From: Verrucomicrobia bacterium UBA3750
Lineage (GTDB): Bacteria; Verrucomicrobiota; Kiritimatiellia; RFP12; UBA1067
Direction of reading: 5' to 3'
DNA: 18,701 nt
Assembly (NCBI GenBank): GCA_002371755.1
Contig: DFGM01000023.1
Coordinates: 1-18,701 of the forward strand
The stretch's first letter is position 1. Each line of letters opens with the position of its first letter. The notes under the pieces are model-generated. The model made no database searches. It had not been told where the DNA came from and worked only from the letters and a program-made list of their open reading frames with translations. Shown piece by piece: positions 7,472-15,992 of the stretch. The position numbers and the translations under genes were made by a program.

Positions 7472-8380
7472 ATGAAACCAGTACTCGTAGTTCTCGCGGC
7501 AGGCATGGGTTCGCGCTATGGCGGCCTCAAGCAGGTGGATCCGGTAGGCCCTTCGGGCGAAGCGATCCTCGACTATTCGGTCTTCGACGCAGTCCGCGCC
7601 GGATTCGGCAAGGTCGTATTCATCATCAGGCGCGACTTTGAAGAAGAGTTCAAGACCAAGGTGGGGAAGAAGTACGAAGGCATCGTGGACGTAGGCTACT
7701 GCTATCAGGACATCAACGACCTGCCCGAGCCCTACAAAGTGCCGGAAGGCCGCACGAAACCGTGGGGGACCGCCCACGCCACCCGCGCCGCCCGCGACAT
7801 CGTGGATGCGCCTTTCGCCGTGATCAATGCAGACGACTTCTACGGCCGCGACGCTTTCGAGCGTCTCGCGAAGTTTCTTTCGGAGGAAAAGCCCGCCGAT
7901 GGAAAGCTCCATTTCGCGATGGTCGGCTACCGCCTGGAGCTTACGCTGAGCGAAAACGGCTCCGTGGCGCGCGGCATCTGCAGCGTAACACCCGACGGCA
8001 GCCTCGCGGGCGTAAAGGAAATGACGAAGCTGGTAAAGGCGGGAGACTCCGCCGAAAACCGCGAAGACGAAGCCAACCCCGTGAAAGTGCCGCTCGATGC
8101 GCGCGTCTCCATGAACCTCTGGGGCTTCACGCCCGGCCTCTTCGCAGAGCTTGAGCGCCGCTTCCCCCTGTGGCTCGCCGAAAACGGCCAGAAGGAGAAG
8201 AGCGAATGGTACATCCCGTTCGTCGTGGACGAGCTCATCAAAGAGGGAAAGGCCGACTGCAAGGTGCTTCCCACGGAAAGCTCGTGGTTCGGAGTCACCT
8301 ATCGTGAAGACAAGCCCTTCGTGACGGGCGAAATAGCGAAGCTCGTCGATTCTGGCGAATATCCGGCCAAACTCTTCTGA
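7472..8380 (+). CDS. Sugar-phosphate nucleotidyltransferase family protein
   Basis: A 302-residue GT-A/Rossmann-like nucleotidyltransferase of the NTP_transferase superfamily, which joins a sugar-1-phosphate or similar phosphate to an NTP to make an activated nucleotide sugar. The nucleotide-binding signature LAAGMGSRYGGLKQ lies at residues 8-21, KPWGTAHA at 96-103, and the metal-binding NADDFYG at 119-125. There is no C-terminal left-handed beta-helix acyltransferase domain, so it is not GlmU-like, and the substrate cannot be read from sequence. The start ATG is preceded by AAGGAG (7459-7464). It lies 25 nt after the SPFH gene and 7 nt before the Gld-like ATPase, so it is co-transcribed. A role in envelope polysaccharide precursor synthesis is plausible, given the polyprenyl-sugar synthase later in the operon. 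Confidence 0.85.
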   Translation: MKPVLVVLAAGMGSRYGGLKQVDPVGPSGEAILDYSVFDAVRAGFGKVVFIIRRDFEEEFKTKVGKKYEGIVDVGYCYQDINDLPEPYKVPEGRTKPWGTAHATRAARDIVDAPFAVINADDFYGRDAFERLAKFLSEEKPADGKLHFAMVGYRLELTLSENGSVARGICSVTPDGSLAGVKEMTKLVKAGDSAENREDEANPVKVPLDARVSMNLWGFTPGLFAELERRFPLWLAENGQKEKSEWYIPFVVDELIKEGKADCKVLPTESSWFGVTYREDKPFVTGEIAKLVDSGEYPAKLF

Positions 8381-8387
8381 CAAGACG

Positions 8388-9098
8388 GTGTTCGAGGCGC
8401 GGAACATATCCTTCTCGTATTCGCAGCGCAAGGTGCTGCGAGACGTTTCGTTCGTGGTTTCCCCGGGCGAAGCCGTGAGCATAGTGGGCGACAACGGAGC
8501 CGGCAAAACCACCCTTCTCAAGGTTCTCGCCACGCTGATGCCGCCGGAAGGAGGTCTCGTGCTCGCCGACGGGCAGGACGCGCTCGCAAAGCCACTCCGC
8601 TACCGCAGGCAGATGGGGTATCTCGGCGAGACGCCCGCGCTCTATGAAGAAATGACTGCGAAGGAATACCTCGAATACAGGGCGGCCTTGAAAGGCGAAG
8701 CGGAAAAGCGCATCAGGAGGCGCGTGGACGAAGCGATGGAGACGTGCCAGCTCAGGACTTTGGCGAAAACGCCCATCCGCCGCCTCTCGCTCGGCCTGAA
8801 GAAACGAGTCGCCCTCGCCGATGCAATGCTCCTGCGTCCGAGAGTCCTGCTGCTGGACGACTTTCTCGCGGGGCTGGATCGCGGCATGCGCGAGGCGACG
8901 GGGAGCATAATCTCCACCGTGGCGGCATTTGCGAGCGTAATCGTGACGGGACATGAAATAGCGGATCTTGCAAAATGGACGACCCGCTTCCTCGTCCTTT
9001 CCAACGGCACGATAGCGGCAACGATACCCGTGGCCGGCTCGGACGCCCAGACGGTAGTGCAGCGTGTAGACGCCGCGCTGAAAGGATTGAGGGCATGA
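8388..9098 (+). CDS. ABC transporter ATP-binding protein (Gld/ABC-2 exporter type)
   Basis: A 236-residue ATPase that would power the permease-GldG protein encoded next. Walker A GDNGAGKT is at residues 34-41. The Q-loop region reads GYLGETPALYEEMT, with Glu at the Q position as in GldA/Ccm-like ATPases. The signature is the degenerate LSLGLKKR (133-140) and the switch His is H189. Walker B reads VLLLDD (153-158): the usual catalytic Glu is Asp158, which may slow ATP hydrolysis. The start is GTG 8388, only 7 nt after the preceding stop, with no clear Shine-Dalgarno, suggesting translational coupling; no in-frame ATG fits better. The stop overlaps the next start as ATGA (9095-9098). It resembles GldA of the gliding-motility ABC system, but the same gene set occurs in non-gliding bacteria and the substrate is unknown. 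Confidence 0.88.
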   Translation: MFEARNISFSYSQRKVLRDVSFVVSPGEAVSIVGDNGAGKTTLLKVLATLMPPEGGLVLADGQDALAKPLRYRRQMGYLGETPALYEEMTAKEYLEYRAALKGEAEKRIRRRVDEAMETCQLRTLAKTPIRRLSLGLKKRVALADAMLLRPRVLLLDDFLAGLDRGMREATGSIISTVAAFASVIVTGHEIADLAKWTTRFLVLSNGTIAATIPVAGSDAQTVVQRVDAALKGLRA

Positions 9099-11158
9099 GC
9101 GCGACAGGCGTCACGATGAAGCGCACGATAGGGATGGTGCGTTCGCTCTACACGAGCGCACTCGCGCTTGCCGTTTTCTTCGCCGGAGCCGGGGCGCTCT
9201 TCGCGTTTGCGCTCGAAGGCGCGGAAGGAGGCGATACGCCGCTATCCGTCCTGTGGGTGTCTGCGGCGGCTCCCGTCCTGCCCGTTCTTGCGGCGCTTCT
9301 TTCCATGGAAGTATGGAGCGACGAAAAGCGTTCTGGCAGGCTGGACACCCTGCTCGCGGCGCCAGTCAAGGAACGAGACCTCGCGACCGGGAAGTTCTTG
9401 GGCGTATGGTCTGTGACGCTTGCGGCATTGGCGCTCTTTCTCGTTTCGACGCTCGTCTTCACGGCGATCTGGGCGCGTCCCGCGCTTGACGGGGTAAGGA
9501 TATCCAGCTTCCTGCCCGGGTTCTTTGCGCTGGCGATGCAGAGCGGGCTGTGGTGCGCAATCTCGCTTGCCGCAAGCGCGATGTTCAGGAGTTCGGCTGC
9601 GGCGGCGCTCACATCCGTGGCCGTATGCGCGGCATTGCCGCGTGCGGTGTGGCACGCGCTGCTGGCATGGGCGCCCCAGGGCCGGCAGGCCTTCGGGGAA
9701 ATGCCGCTGGATGCGCACGCCTACGATATCGCAAGCGGCGTCATATCTCCCGCAACGGTGCTTTCCTATGTCACGCTCACGTTTCTCGCGCTCATATTCA
9801 CATCGAAGCTCGCGGCCTGGGCACGGCTCAAAGGACGCGGCGCGCGCCAGCTGAGGCTTTCCACCATTACGGTGCTCGTACTATCCACCCTTCTCGCCGG
9901 TTCGCTCATCGCGCTTTTCGAACGAGTCGATACGACATTCGAACTCCCCTTCGCGACAGGCCGCGACTACCGCTTCTCGGCGCGCACGAGAGACATCCTC
10001 GCAGCCGCGAGAGGCGAGATATTCGTCACCTCGTTCATGTCCAGAAAAGACCAGCGGTTCCGTCAGGTGGCGCATCTCTTGAGGGCGCTCAGCGCGGAAG
10101 CGGATGCGATGGGCGGTGCGCGCGTTACACTGCGATACGTTGATCCGCGGCTCGACATCGGCCAGGCGGAGAGGCTGGTGAGGATGGGCGTCGCAGAAGA
10201 TTCGCTCGTATTCGAGCGCGGGCGCCGTCAGGCCGTAGTGCCCTTGAGGGACGGTTGCGGAGAGAGGGTTTGCGCCTCCGCCATCCTGCGTGTCGCGATG
10301 CCGCCCCAGCGCCGGACGGTATATTGGACGCGCGGGCACGGGGAACTGGCCATAGACGCCTACGGCTCGTGGGGCTTGAGCGACATCGCGCGCGATTTGA
10401 CGCACGACGGCTACCGCAACATGCCAATCAACATCGCCTCCGGCGAGCAGACGCCATCCGACTGCGCACTTATCGCAATCGCCGGCGTGAAGAGCGACTT
10501 CTCGCGCGCCGAGACAGGCTGGCTCGACCAGTATCTGCGCAAAGGCGGGCGGCTTCTGGTAATGCTTTCCACAGCCGAAGCGACTGGGCTTACAAGCCTC
10601 CTTTCAAGCTGGGGGATACGGCCGGCAGAAGCGACGATAGCCGGGGTGCGCACCCTTTCGGGCACCGACGTGATCGTGAGCGACTTCTCCTCACATCCTG
10701 TCGCAAGCCCGATGCAAGGCACGCAAGTGGTGATGGAAAAGCCGATAGTCTTCACGGCTTCCGCCGCGGCGGAAGGTCCCGGGGCCGCCAGAGTGGAATA
10801 TTCCGAGCTCGCGACGGCGGGCGAATCGTGCGTGGCTGCCGCCTCCGAACGCGGAGCCGGGGCGGGAGACGACCTCGGCTTGCGCCCGACACGCATAATC
10901 GCGATTGGAGATGCCGCCTTCGTGATGAACAGTCAACTCGAGGCCAGGGCCAACGCCAACCGCGACTTCTTCATGAACTGCATCGCATATCTATCGGGCA
11001 CCGACGCCATAACCGAATCGGGAATCGAGGCGAACAGGCTCTTTTCCGGCATGGATCGCTCGCAGAGAGTCCGCTTCGCAGTTGCGACCGCGCTCGTCTT
11101 CCCCGGGATGGTGTTTCTCGCTGCGATGGTGTTGGTGGCGGCAAGGAGGAGGCGCTGA
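9095..11158 (+). CDS. Fused ABC-2 permease and GldG-like protein
   Basis: A 687-residue fusion of two parts usually made separately, GldF-like permease and GldG-like auxiliary protein. Residues about 1-275 hold six or seven hydrophobic helices with the ABC-2 permease motif EVWSDEKRSGRLDTLLAAP (72-90). Residues about 290-655 match the GldG/ABC_transp_aux domain: a segment around FVTSFMSRKD (310-319), VYWTRGHGEL (409-418), and a segment near ALIAIAGVKSDFSRAE ahead of WLDQYLRKGGRLLVML. A final hydrophobic helix followed by AARRRR (about 660-687) anchors the C-terminus. The start ATG 9095 overlaps the ATPase stop (ATGA); upstream codons in the open frame lie inside the ATPase gene. The stop overlaps the DUF4340 gene by one base. 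It probably forms the membrane part of an exporter whose large domain faces the periplasm. Substrate unknown. Confidence 0.87.
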   Translation: MSATGVTMKRTIGMVRSLYTSALALAVFFAGAGALFAFALEGAEGGDTPLSVLWVSAAAPVLPVLAALLSMEVWSDEKRSGRLDTLLAAPVKERDLATGKFLGVWSVTLAALALFLVSTLVFTAIWARPALDGVRISSFLPGFFALAMQSGLWCAISLAASAMFRSSAAAALTSVAVCAALPRAVWHALLAWAPQGRQAFGEMPLDAHAYDIASGVISPATVLSYVTLTFLALIFTSKLAAWARLKGRGARQLRLSTITVLVLSTLLAGSLIALFERVDTTFELPFATGRDYRFSARTRDILAAARGEIFVTSFMSRKDQRFRQVAHLLRALSAEADAMGGARVTLRYVDPRLDIGQAERLVRMGVAEDSLVFERGRRQAVVPLRDGCGERVCASAILRVAMPPQRRTVYWTRGHGELAIDAYGSWGLSDIARDLTHDGYRNMPINIASGEQTPSDCALIAIAGVKSDFSRAETGWLDQYLRKGGRLLVMLSTAEATGLTSLLSSWGIRPAEATIAGVRTLSGTDVIVSDFSSHPVASPMQGTQVVMEKPIVFTASAAAEGPGAARVEYSELATAGESCVAAASERGAGAGDDLGLRPTRIIAIGDAAFVMNSQLEARANANRDFFMNCIAYLSGTDAITESGIEANRLFSGMDRSQRVRFAVATALVFPGMVFLAAMVLVAARRRR

Positions 11159-12852
11159 TGAAGAATCGAAGAGCGATATTCTGGCTTGCGACGGCGCTTC
11201 TCCTGAGCATAGGCGCGCATGTATTCCTCTCATACAACGGCAGCACCGGCGCAAAACTCGTGCACCGGGCCTTCCTCGTGGATGCCGGCACCGCCTCTTC
11301 CGCCACGCGCGTGACCCTCAGCCGCAAGAAAGGCGCCGACATCTCGCTCGAACGCACCGACCATTGGCGCATCTCAAGCCCCTTTGCCGCGAACGCCGAT
11401 GAAAGGACTGTGCTCAAGCTTCTCGACATCATCTCGTCCACGGAGATAGAATACGCCTTCGCCGATTCCGAGCTTCTCAAGTTTGCGAAGACGCGCGCCG
11501 ATTTCGGTCTGGAGGAAGAGGAAGCGCTGAAGGTGGAAGTGACTGCGGCAAACGCCGCGTGCACGCTTCTTTTCGGGCGCTCCACGCCCACGGGAGACGG
11601 CACATACGCGGCCGTGGAAGGCGAAGATGTGGTATATGTGGTGCCGCCGCAGGTGATGGAAGCCGTGGATTTGACGGCCGAGGGCTTCCGCCAGAAGGCG
11701 CTCATCCCCTCGTGGGCGGGCGCAGTGACCGCATTCGACATAAGGCACGGACCCGGCACGTTCATGCGCTTCGTCCGCGAAGGCGAAATCTGGAAGATGC
11801 GCGAGCCCGCCGAAACCACGGCGGATTCCGCCAAAATCAAGAAGCTCCTGGAAGATATAGCGACCGCCGAAGCCGCGGAGTTCGTCTGGCCGACAGGGGC
11901 GAAAGGCGAAAGCGCCAACGCCTCGATTTCGATGCTTGCCGGATACGGGCTCGACTCCGACAGCGCCGTCACGCTCACCCTGCGCTGCGCCGATGGCAAC
12001 GACAGGCAGATATCGTTCGGCAAGAATGCGCGCGACGGTTTCGTCTACGCTCTCGTCCACAATGCGCACGCAATCGTCACCGTGGACGGAACGCTGAAGG
12101 ATCGTTCGCTCGCGGGTGATGCGGGATTCGCCAATTCGCGCCTTATCGCCATGGAGCGCCAAAGTGTCACGCGCTTGTCGCTCTCGGATGGCGGGGTGAA
12201 CTACCTTGTCGCTAAAGGCGAAGACGGACTCTGGCGGCTCGATGCGCCCGTCGCGGCGCCTGCCGACCAGGAAAAAGTGAACGCGCTTTTGGATCGGATT
12301 GCGGCGCTGGAGAGTGAAGATGCACGGAGCGAAGGCGTGGAAATTTCCGTTGCGGCGGGCGTGGCGCCGGTGACGGTCTCGCGAGAAGCGGCTTTGGGCG
12401 ACATGCGCCCCGAAGACCTGAGAAGCCGCGAAATCGTGAATATCGAGCCTGCGAACATGAAGCGTATCGTAATCACGCCCCGCGGCGAACAGCCCACAAG
12501 CGTAGTCTACGACAAAGACCGCAGAGCCTGGAACGTCGAAAAGAGTCCGCTGCGCGGCACGGTGAACGAGACCAAGATGGACGAGTTCGCCCGCCTTTTC
12601 AATCCGCTTGTCGCGCGGAACATCGCGAGCCTGAAGGCGTCTTCGGCGGATTTGAAACATTACGGACTTGACGAGCCCCGGCTCACGGTGGCGGTAGACC
12701 AGGATCGCGAAGATTCCGTCCGCCGCAACCTGCTTGTCGGCAGCGACGCGCCGGGAGGAGCGTATGCCACGCTCGGCGCTGCGGAGGCGGTGTTCGTGCT
12801 GGGCGAGGACGCGCTTGAAAAGTTCTGCGCGGGGATTGTGGATGACGAATAA
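11158..12852 (+). CDS. DUF4340 protein of the Gld-type ABC operon
   Basis: A 564-residue membrane-anchored protein with one N-terminal helix (about residues 7-24) and the rest predicted to be periplasmic. DUF4340 proteins are typically encoded directly after GldG-like genes; their biochemical role is not established. The chain repeats a module in which a W-x-x-x-x-P motif (W70, W211, W358, W457) precedes a helix ending in a leucine-rich stretch, then a (Y/F)GL segment and a strand: FGLEEEE, YGLDSDS and YGLDEPR are visible, the third repeat being incomplete. The start ATG 11158 overlaps the previous stop (TGATG) and is preceded by AAGGAGG (11143-11149); the longer open frame upstream lies inside GldG. 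With the ATPase and fused permease it completes the exporter gene set. An assembly or substrate-presenting role is inference. Confidence 0.85.
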   Translation: MKNRRAIFWLATALLLSIGAHVFLSYNGSTGAKLVHRAFLVDAGTASSATRVTLSRKKGADISLERTDHWRISSPFAANADERTVLKLLDIISSTEIEYAFADSELLKFAKTRADFGLEEEEALKVEVTAANAACTLLFGRSTPTGDGTYAAVEGEDVVYVVPPQVMEAVDLTAEGFRQKALIPSWAGAVTAFDIRHGPGTFMRFVREGEIWKMREPAETTADSAKIKKLLEDIATAEAAEFVWPTGAKGESANASISMLAGYGLDSDSAVTLTLRCADGNDRQISFGKNARDGFVYALVHNAHAIVTVDGTLKDRSLAGDAGFANSRLIAMERQSVTRLSLSDGGVNYLVAKGEDGLWRLDAPVAAPADQEKVNALLDRIAALESEDARSEGVEISVAAGVAPVTVSREAALGDMRPEDLRSREIVNIEPANMKRIVITPRGEQPTSVVYDKDRRAWNVEKSPLRGTVNETKMDEFARLFNPLVARNIASLKASSADLKHYGLDEPRLTVAVDQDREDSVRRNLLVGSDAPGGAYATLGAAEAVFVLGEDALEKFCAGIVDDE

Positions 12853-12870
12853 AGAGGGAACGCGGCCGAA

Positions 12871-13557
12871 ATGTCAACAAAGGAGAACGAGGCGCTGTTG
12901 CGTGCGCAGGGGCTTGAAGCGGGATATCCCGGGGCGGCGGGGATCGCGATACCGGATTTCGAAGTGTGCCACGGCGACTACATATGCATCTGTGGCGAAA
13001 ACGGCACGGGGAAGACTACTTTGATGAAGACCATCGCCGGGCTCATTCCCGTGGCGGGCGGGGTGCTGGAAAGGTGCCCGTGCCTCGCCGAAAGCAAGGC
13101 GGCAGTCGGATACCTGCCGCAGCAGTCGCCGCTTCAAAAGGATTTTCCCGCGTCCGTGATCGAGGTAGTGCGTTCCGGTGCGCAGGCGCTCCGCGGGTGG
13201 CGCGCGTTCTATACGTTTCAGGAGCGGCGCCGCGCCGAGCGCATATTGGAGCGGCTGGGGATTTCGGAACTCGCCGCGCGCCCCTACCGCGAACTTTCAG
13301 GCGGGCAGCGCCAGAAAGTGCTCGTGGCGCGCGCCCTCGCCGCACCGAGAAAACTCCTCCTACTCGATGAACCCACAAACGCGCTCGACGCAGAAAGCTC
13401 GGCGGCGTTTCTCGAGCTTGTCGACGAACTCAATGCCAAAGGCACGGCCATCGTGATGGTGACGCACGATCCTGATGCCGCCTCCAGGGCGCACAGCATT
13501 CTGCGTCTCGGCGCAGGGGCCGCCTTCTGCGCGAACGGCGCAAAGGAGGCGAAATGA
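12871..13557 (+). CDS. znuC: Metal (Zn/Mn) ABC importer ATP-binding protein
   Basis: A 228-residue cytoplasmic ATPase of the metal-importer class (ZnuC/MntB/TroB type). Walker A GENGTGKT lies at 42-49, Q-loop Q84 in GYLPQQ, signature LSGGQ at 142-146, Walker B LLLLDE at 162-167 with the catalytic Glu intact, and switch H199 in VTHD. Unlike the Gld-like ATPase upstream, all motifs are canonical. The start ATG 12871 follows a GAGGG element (12854-12858) and lies 18 nt after the DUF4340 gene. The stop overlaps the permease start as ATGA (13554-13557). The neighbouring permease-binding protein assigns it to divalent metal uptake; zinc is favoured over manganese because of the His-rich loop in the partner. 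No Zur or MntR box was recognised. Confidence 0.88.
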   Translation: MSTKENEALLRAQGLEAGYPGAAGIAIPDFEVCHGDYICICGENGTGKTTLMKTIAGLIPVAGGVLERCPCLAESKAAVGYLPQQSPLQKDFPASVIEVVRSGAQALRGWRAFYTFQERRRAERILERLGISELAARPYRELSGGQRQKVLVARALAAPRKLLLLDEPTNALDAESSAAFLELVDELNAKGTAIVMVTHDPDAASRAHSILRLGAGAAFCANGAKEAK

Positions 13558-15308
13558 CGGATAGACTCTTCGATTTTCTCGCCTGGCCGTTCGTGTGGCG
13601 CGCGATTGCCGCAGGCGTGATGACGGCACTGTGCGCCTCGCTTCTCGGCGTGACGCTTGTCCTTCGCCGCCTTTCCTTCATGGGAGACGGCCTCAGCCAC
13701 GTGGCGTTTGGCGCAATGGCCGTCTCCGGCGCACTCGGCCTCGCCGGACTCGATATGGCATTCGCCCTCCCAATCACCATCCTTTGCGCCATCTTGCTGC
13801 TCAAGGACGGCTCCCAAACGCGCGGAGATGCGCACCTTGCCATGCTTTCCGTGGGTTCCATGGCGCTGGGGTATATCATGATGAACCTCTTCCCCGCCTC
13901 TTCCAACATTTCGGGCGACGTATGCTCCACCTTGTTTGGCGCGGTTTCACTCATCACCCTGACGCGCGGCGAAACATGGCTTTGCATCTTCCTCGCCTTT
14001 GCCGTGGTCGCGTTCCATCTGCTCACCTACCATCGCAGCTTCGACCTTGCGTTCGACGAAGATTTCGCCCGCGCCTCAGGAGCAGAGTCTCGCTTCTTCA
14101 ACATCCTCTCGGCCGCGGTGACGGGCGTCGTAATCGTAGTCTCGATGCGGCTCGTCGGCGCCCTTCTCGTTTCCGCCCTTCTCGTCTTCCCGGCCATGAC
14201 CGCTATGCGCATCGCCAAGTCCTTCAAGGCGGCGACTGCGCTTTCCGCGCTCTTTTCCGTCATATTCGCACTCTTCGGTATTGTATCGGCCATCGTCGCC
14301 GGCACGCCGGTGGGTGCGACGATTGTCGCCGTAGATGCGCTCGCATTCCTCTTCTCGCGCATGAAGAATCCGCTGTCCGGGATTGCCGCGGCCCTCGCCC
14401 TTGCGCTCGCGCTCGCCTCCGCAATCGGCGCCGGCCAGACCGCAAAGGCGCAAGAGAGCGATGGCAAAGAAAAAATCGTCGTATCCATCTATCCGGTATA
14501 CGATTGGGTCTTGAACACGCTCGGCGAAAAGACAAACAGCGTGGACATCGTCCTTTTGCAGCGAAATGGCGCGGATATGCACTCCTACCGCCCGGTGGCG
14601 GAGGATATACGCGATATGGCAACGTGCGATTGGCTCATAACGGTGGGCGGCGAATCGGAAGCGTGGGTGGACAGCATCTTGAAGGCCAACCCCAACCCAA
14701 AGCGCCGCGTGGTCAAGCTTCTTGAAGACAAAACGCTGCACCGCGGCGAGGCGTGCCATCACCACCACGATGACGAAAAGGAGCATCACGCCTGCCACAC
14801 CGGAAGCGACGAACACGTGTGGCTCTCGCTGAAGGACGCCTCGCGTTGTGTAAAGCGTCTCGCCGGCCTTTTCGGCACGGATGCTTCTCCTTATATAAAG
14901 GAAATAGAAAAACTTGATGCGGCATACGCCGAAGGAATTGGCTCAAAGGCGTTTATCTTCGCCGACCGATTCCCCTTCTCGCGCATGGCCGGGGATTATC
15001 ATTGCCACTGCATTGCGGCATTCAAAGGCTGCACTGCGGATGCGGAGGCTTCGTTCGACACCGTGCGGATGCTCGCAAACGAACTTGAGGAGCATTCACT
15101 TGGCGCGCTGCTCGTCCTGGAAGATTCCGACAAACGCCTCGCAGAGGCTGTCCGCTCGGTGGCGAAAGGCGAAAAACCGCTCATCCTTGCGGTTGATTCG
15201 ATGCAACATGCCTCCCTTGGCTCGAAACCGTATCTTGAAACGATGAAAGAAAACCTCCGCGTGCTCATGGCGGCTTGTGGCAAAACGGATGGTAAGCGAA
15301 AGGAATGA
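13554..15308 (+). CDS. Fused metal ABC permease and periplasmic binding protein (ZnuB-ZnuA)
   Basis: A 584-residue single chain. Residues 1-268 form a ZnuB-like permease with multiple helices and the family motif GDGLSHVAFG (44-53). Residues about 300-575 form a ZnuA-like cluster A-I solute-binding protein, with metal-ligand candidates H343 (DMHSYRP), H421 (DEHVW) and H483/H485, plus a flexible His-rich loop (401-415) typical of zinc binders. The joint is M270-KNPLSG, a hydrophobic run (about 275-294) and AKA: exactly an ancestral signal peptide kept in frame. No Shine-Dalgarno precedes the internal ATG at 14361, which favours one fused protein whose former signal peptide is a membrane helix tethering the binding domain outside. 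Internal initiation giving a separate ZnuA is not excluded. ZnuA and ZnuB are normally separate proteins. Confidence 0.87.
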   Translation: MTDRLFDFLAWPFVWRAIAAGVMTALCASLLGVTLVLRRLSFMGDGLSHVAFGAMAVSGALGLAGLDMAFALPITILCAILLLKDGSQTRGDAHLAMLSVGSMALGYIMMNLFPASSNISGDVCSTLFGAVSLITLTRGETWLCIFLAFAVVAFHLLTYHRSFDLAFDEDFARASGAESRFFNILSAAVTGVVIVVSMRLVGALLVSALLVFPAMTAMRIAKSFKAATALSALFSVIFALFGIVSAIVAGTPVGATIVAVDALAFLFSRMKNPLSGIAAALALALALASAIGAGQTAKAQESDGKEKIVVSIYPVYDWVLNTLGEKTNSVDIVLLQRNGADMHSYRPVAEDIRDMATCDWLITVGGESEAWVDSILKANPNPKRRVVKLLEDKTLHRGEACHHHHDDEKEHHACHTGSDEHVWLSLKDASRCVKRLAGLFGTDASPYIKEIEKLDAAYAEGIGSKAFIFADRFPFSRMAGDYHCHCIAAFKGCTADAEASFDTVRMLANELEEHSLGALLVLEDSDKRLAEAVRSVAKGEKPLILAVDSMQHASLGSKPYLETMKENLRVLMAACGKTDGKRKE

Positions 15309-15311
15309 CAG

Positions 15312-15992
15312 ATGGAAAAGAAGCTCATGATATTGCCTTCTCTCCTCGCTGCCGACTATGGGTGCCTCGCAAAGGAAATCCGGCGTGCGGCGTCTGCCGG
15401 CGCGGATGCTCTGCATATAGATATAATGGATCCGCACTTCGTGCCGAACATCTCCTTCGGACCGGACATCGTCTCGCTCGTCCGGCGCGTCGAGCCGACC
15501 CTTTATCGCCATGTGCATTTGATGATGTCGCGTCCCGACCTCTACCTGCAACGCTTTGCCGAGGCTGGCGCACAGACGATTCAGGTGCACGTGGAAGCCG
15601 ATTGCGACATCCACAACGCCTTGCGGCACATACGAGAACTTGGCGCAAAGCCCGCCATAGTCCTCAACCCCGAGACGCCCGTCGAAAGGATTCTTCCCTA
15701 TTTGAGCGAAGCCGACGAAGTGCTGGTGATGACCGTTCATCCTGGATATGGCGGACAGAAGTTTATGGGTGAATGCCTCGAAAAGACGCGTTATTTGAGG
15801 AAGATCGCCCCGCATCTCGACATCATGGTGGATGGCGGAGTAAACGGCGAGACGGCGGTAAAAGCCGTCGAAAACGGCGTAAACATGCTTGTTTCGGGCA
15901 GTTTTCTGTTTGCGAAGGAAGATATGCGCAAAGCGGTGGAAGCCTTGCGCAATAGGCTGGAGACCGTGAAAAGAGAGGGGGAAAAGGCATGA
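15312..15992 (+). CDS. rpe: Ribulose-phosphate 3-epimerase
   Basis: A 226-residue TIM-barrel enzyme that interconverts ribulose 5-phosphate and xylulose 5-phosphate in the pentose phosphate pathway, in the cytoplasm. Metal and catalytic residues fit the family: H35 and D37 in HIDIMD, H69 in HVHLM, D174 in VDGGVN; the phosphate-binding motif VHPGYGGQKF lies at 142-151. The usual MDGxFVPN reads MDPHFVPN here, with Pro at the Gly position. The length is normal. The start ATG 15312 has AAAGGA (15299-15304) upstream and lies 3 nt after the metal-transporter stop. The stop overlaps the next start (ATGA). Related allulose-phosphate epimerases share the fold, but rpe is the simplest reading. Confidence 0.9.
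   Translation: MEKKLMILPSLLAADYGCLAKEIRRAASAGADALHIDIMDPHFVPNISFGPDIVSLVRRVEPTLYRHVHLMMSRPDLYLQRFAEAGAQTIQVHVEADCDIHNALRHIRELGAKPAIVLNPETPVERILPYLSEADEVLVMTVHPGYGGQKFMGECLEKTRYLRKIAPHLDIMVDGGVNGETAVKAVENGVNMLVSGSFLFAKEDMRKAVEALRNRLETVKREGEKA

Noticed and set aside
5740..7506. 588-residue minus-strand open frame
   Set aside because: It crosses the end of the giant gene, a promoter and the SPFH gene. His/Arg-rich composition typical of antisense shadows.
11374..12660. 428-residue minus-strand open frame
   Set aside because: Antisense to the well-supported DUF4340 gene, with shadow-like composition and no motifs.
14361..15308. Separate znuA gene starting at the internal ATG
   Set aside because: No Shine-Dalgarno precedes the ATG and the frame is continuous with the permease. 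Kept as an alternative within the fusion entry.
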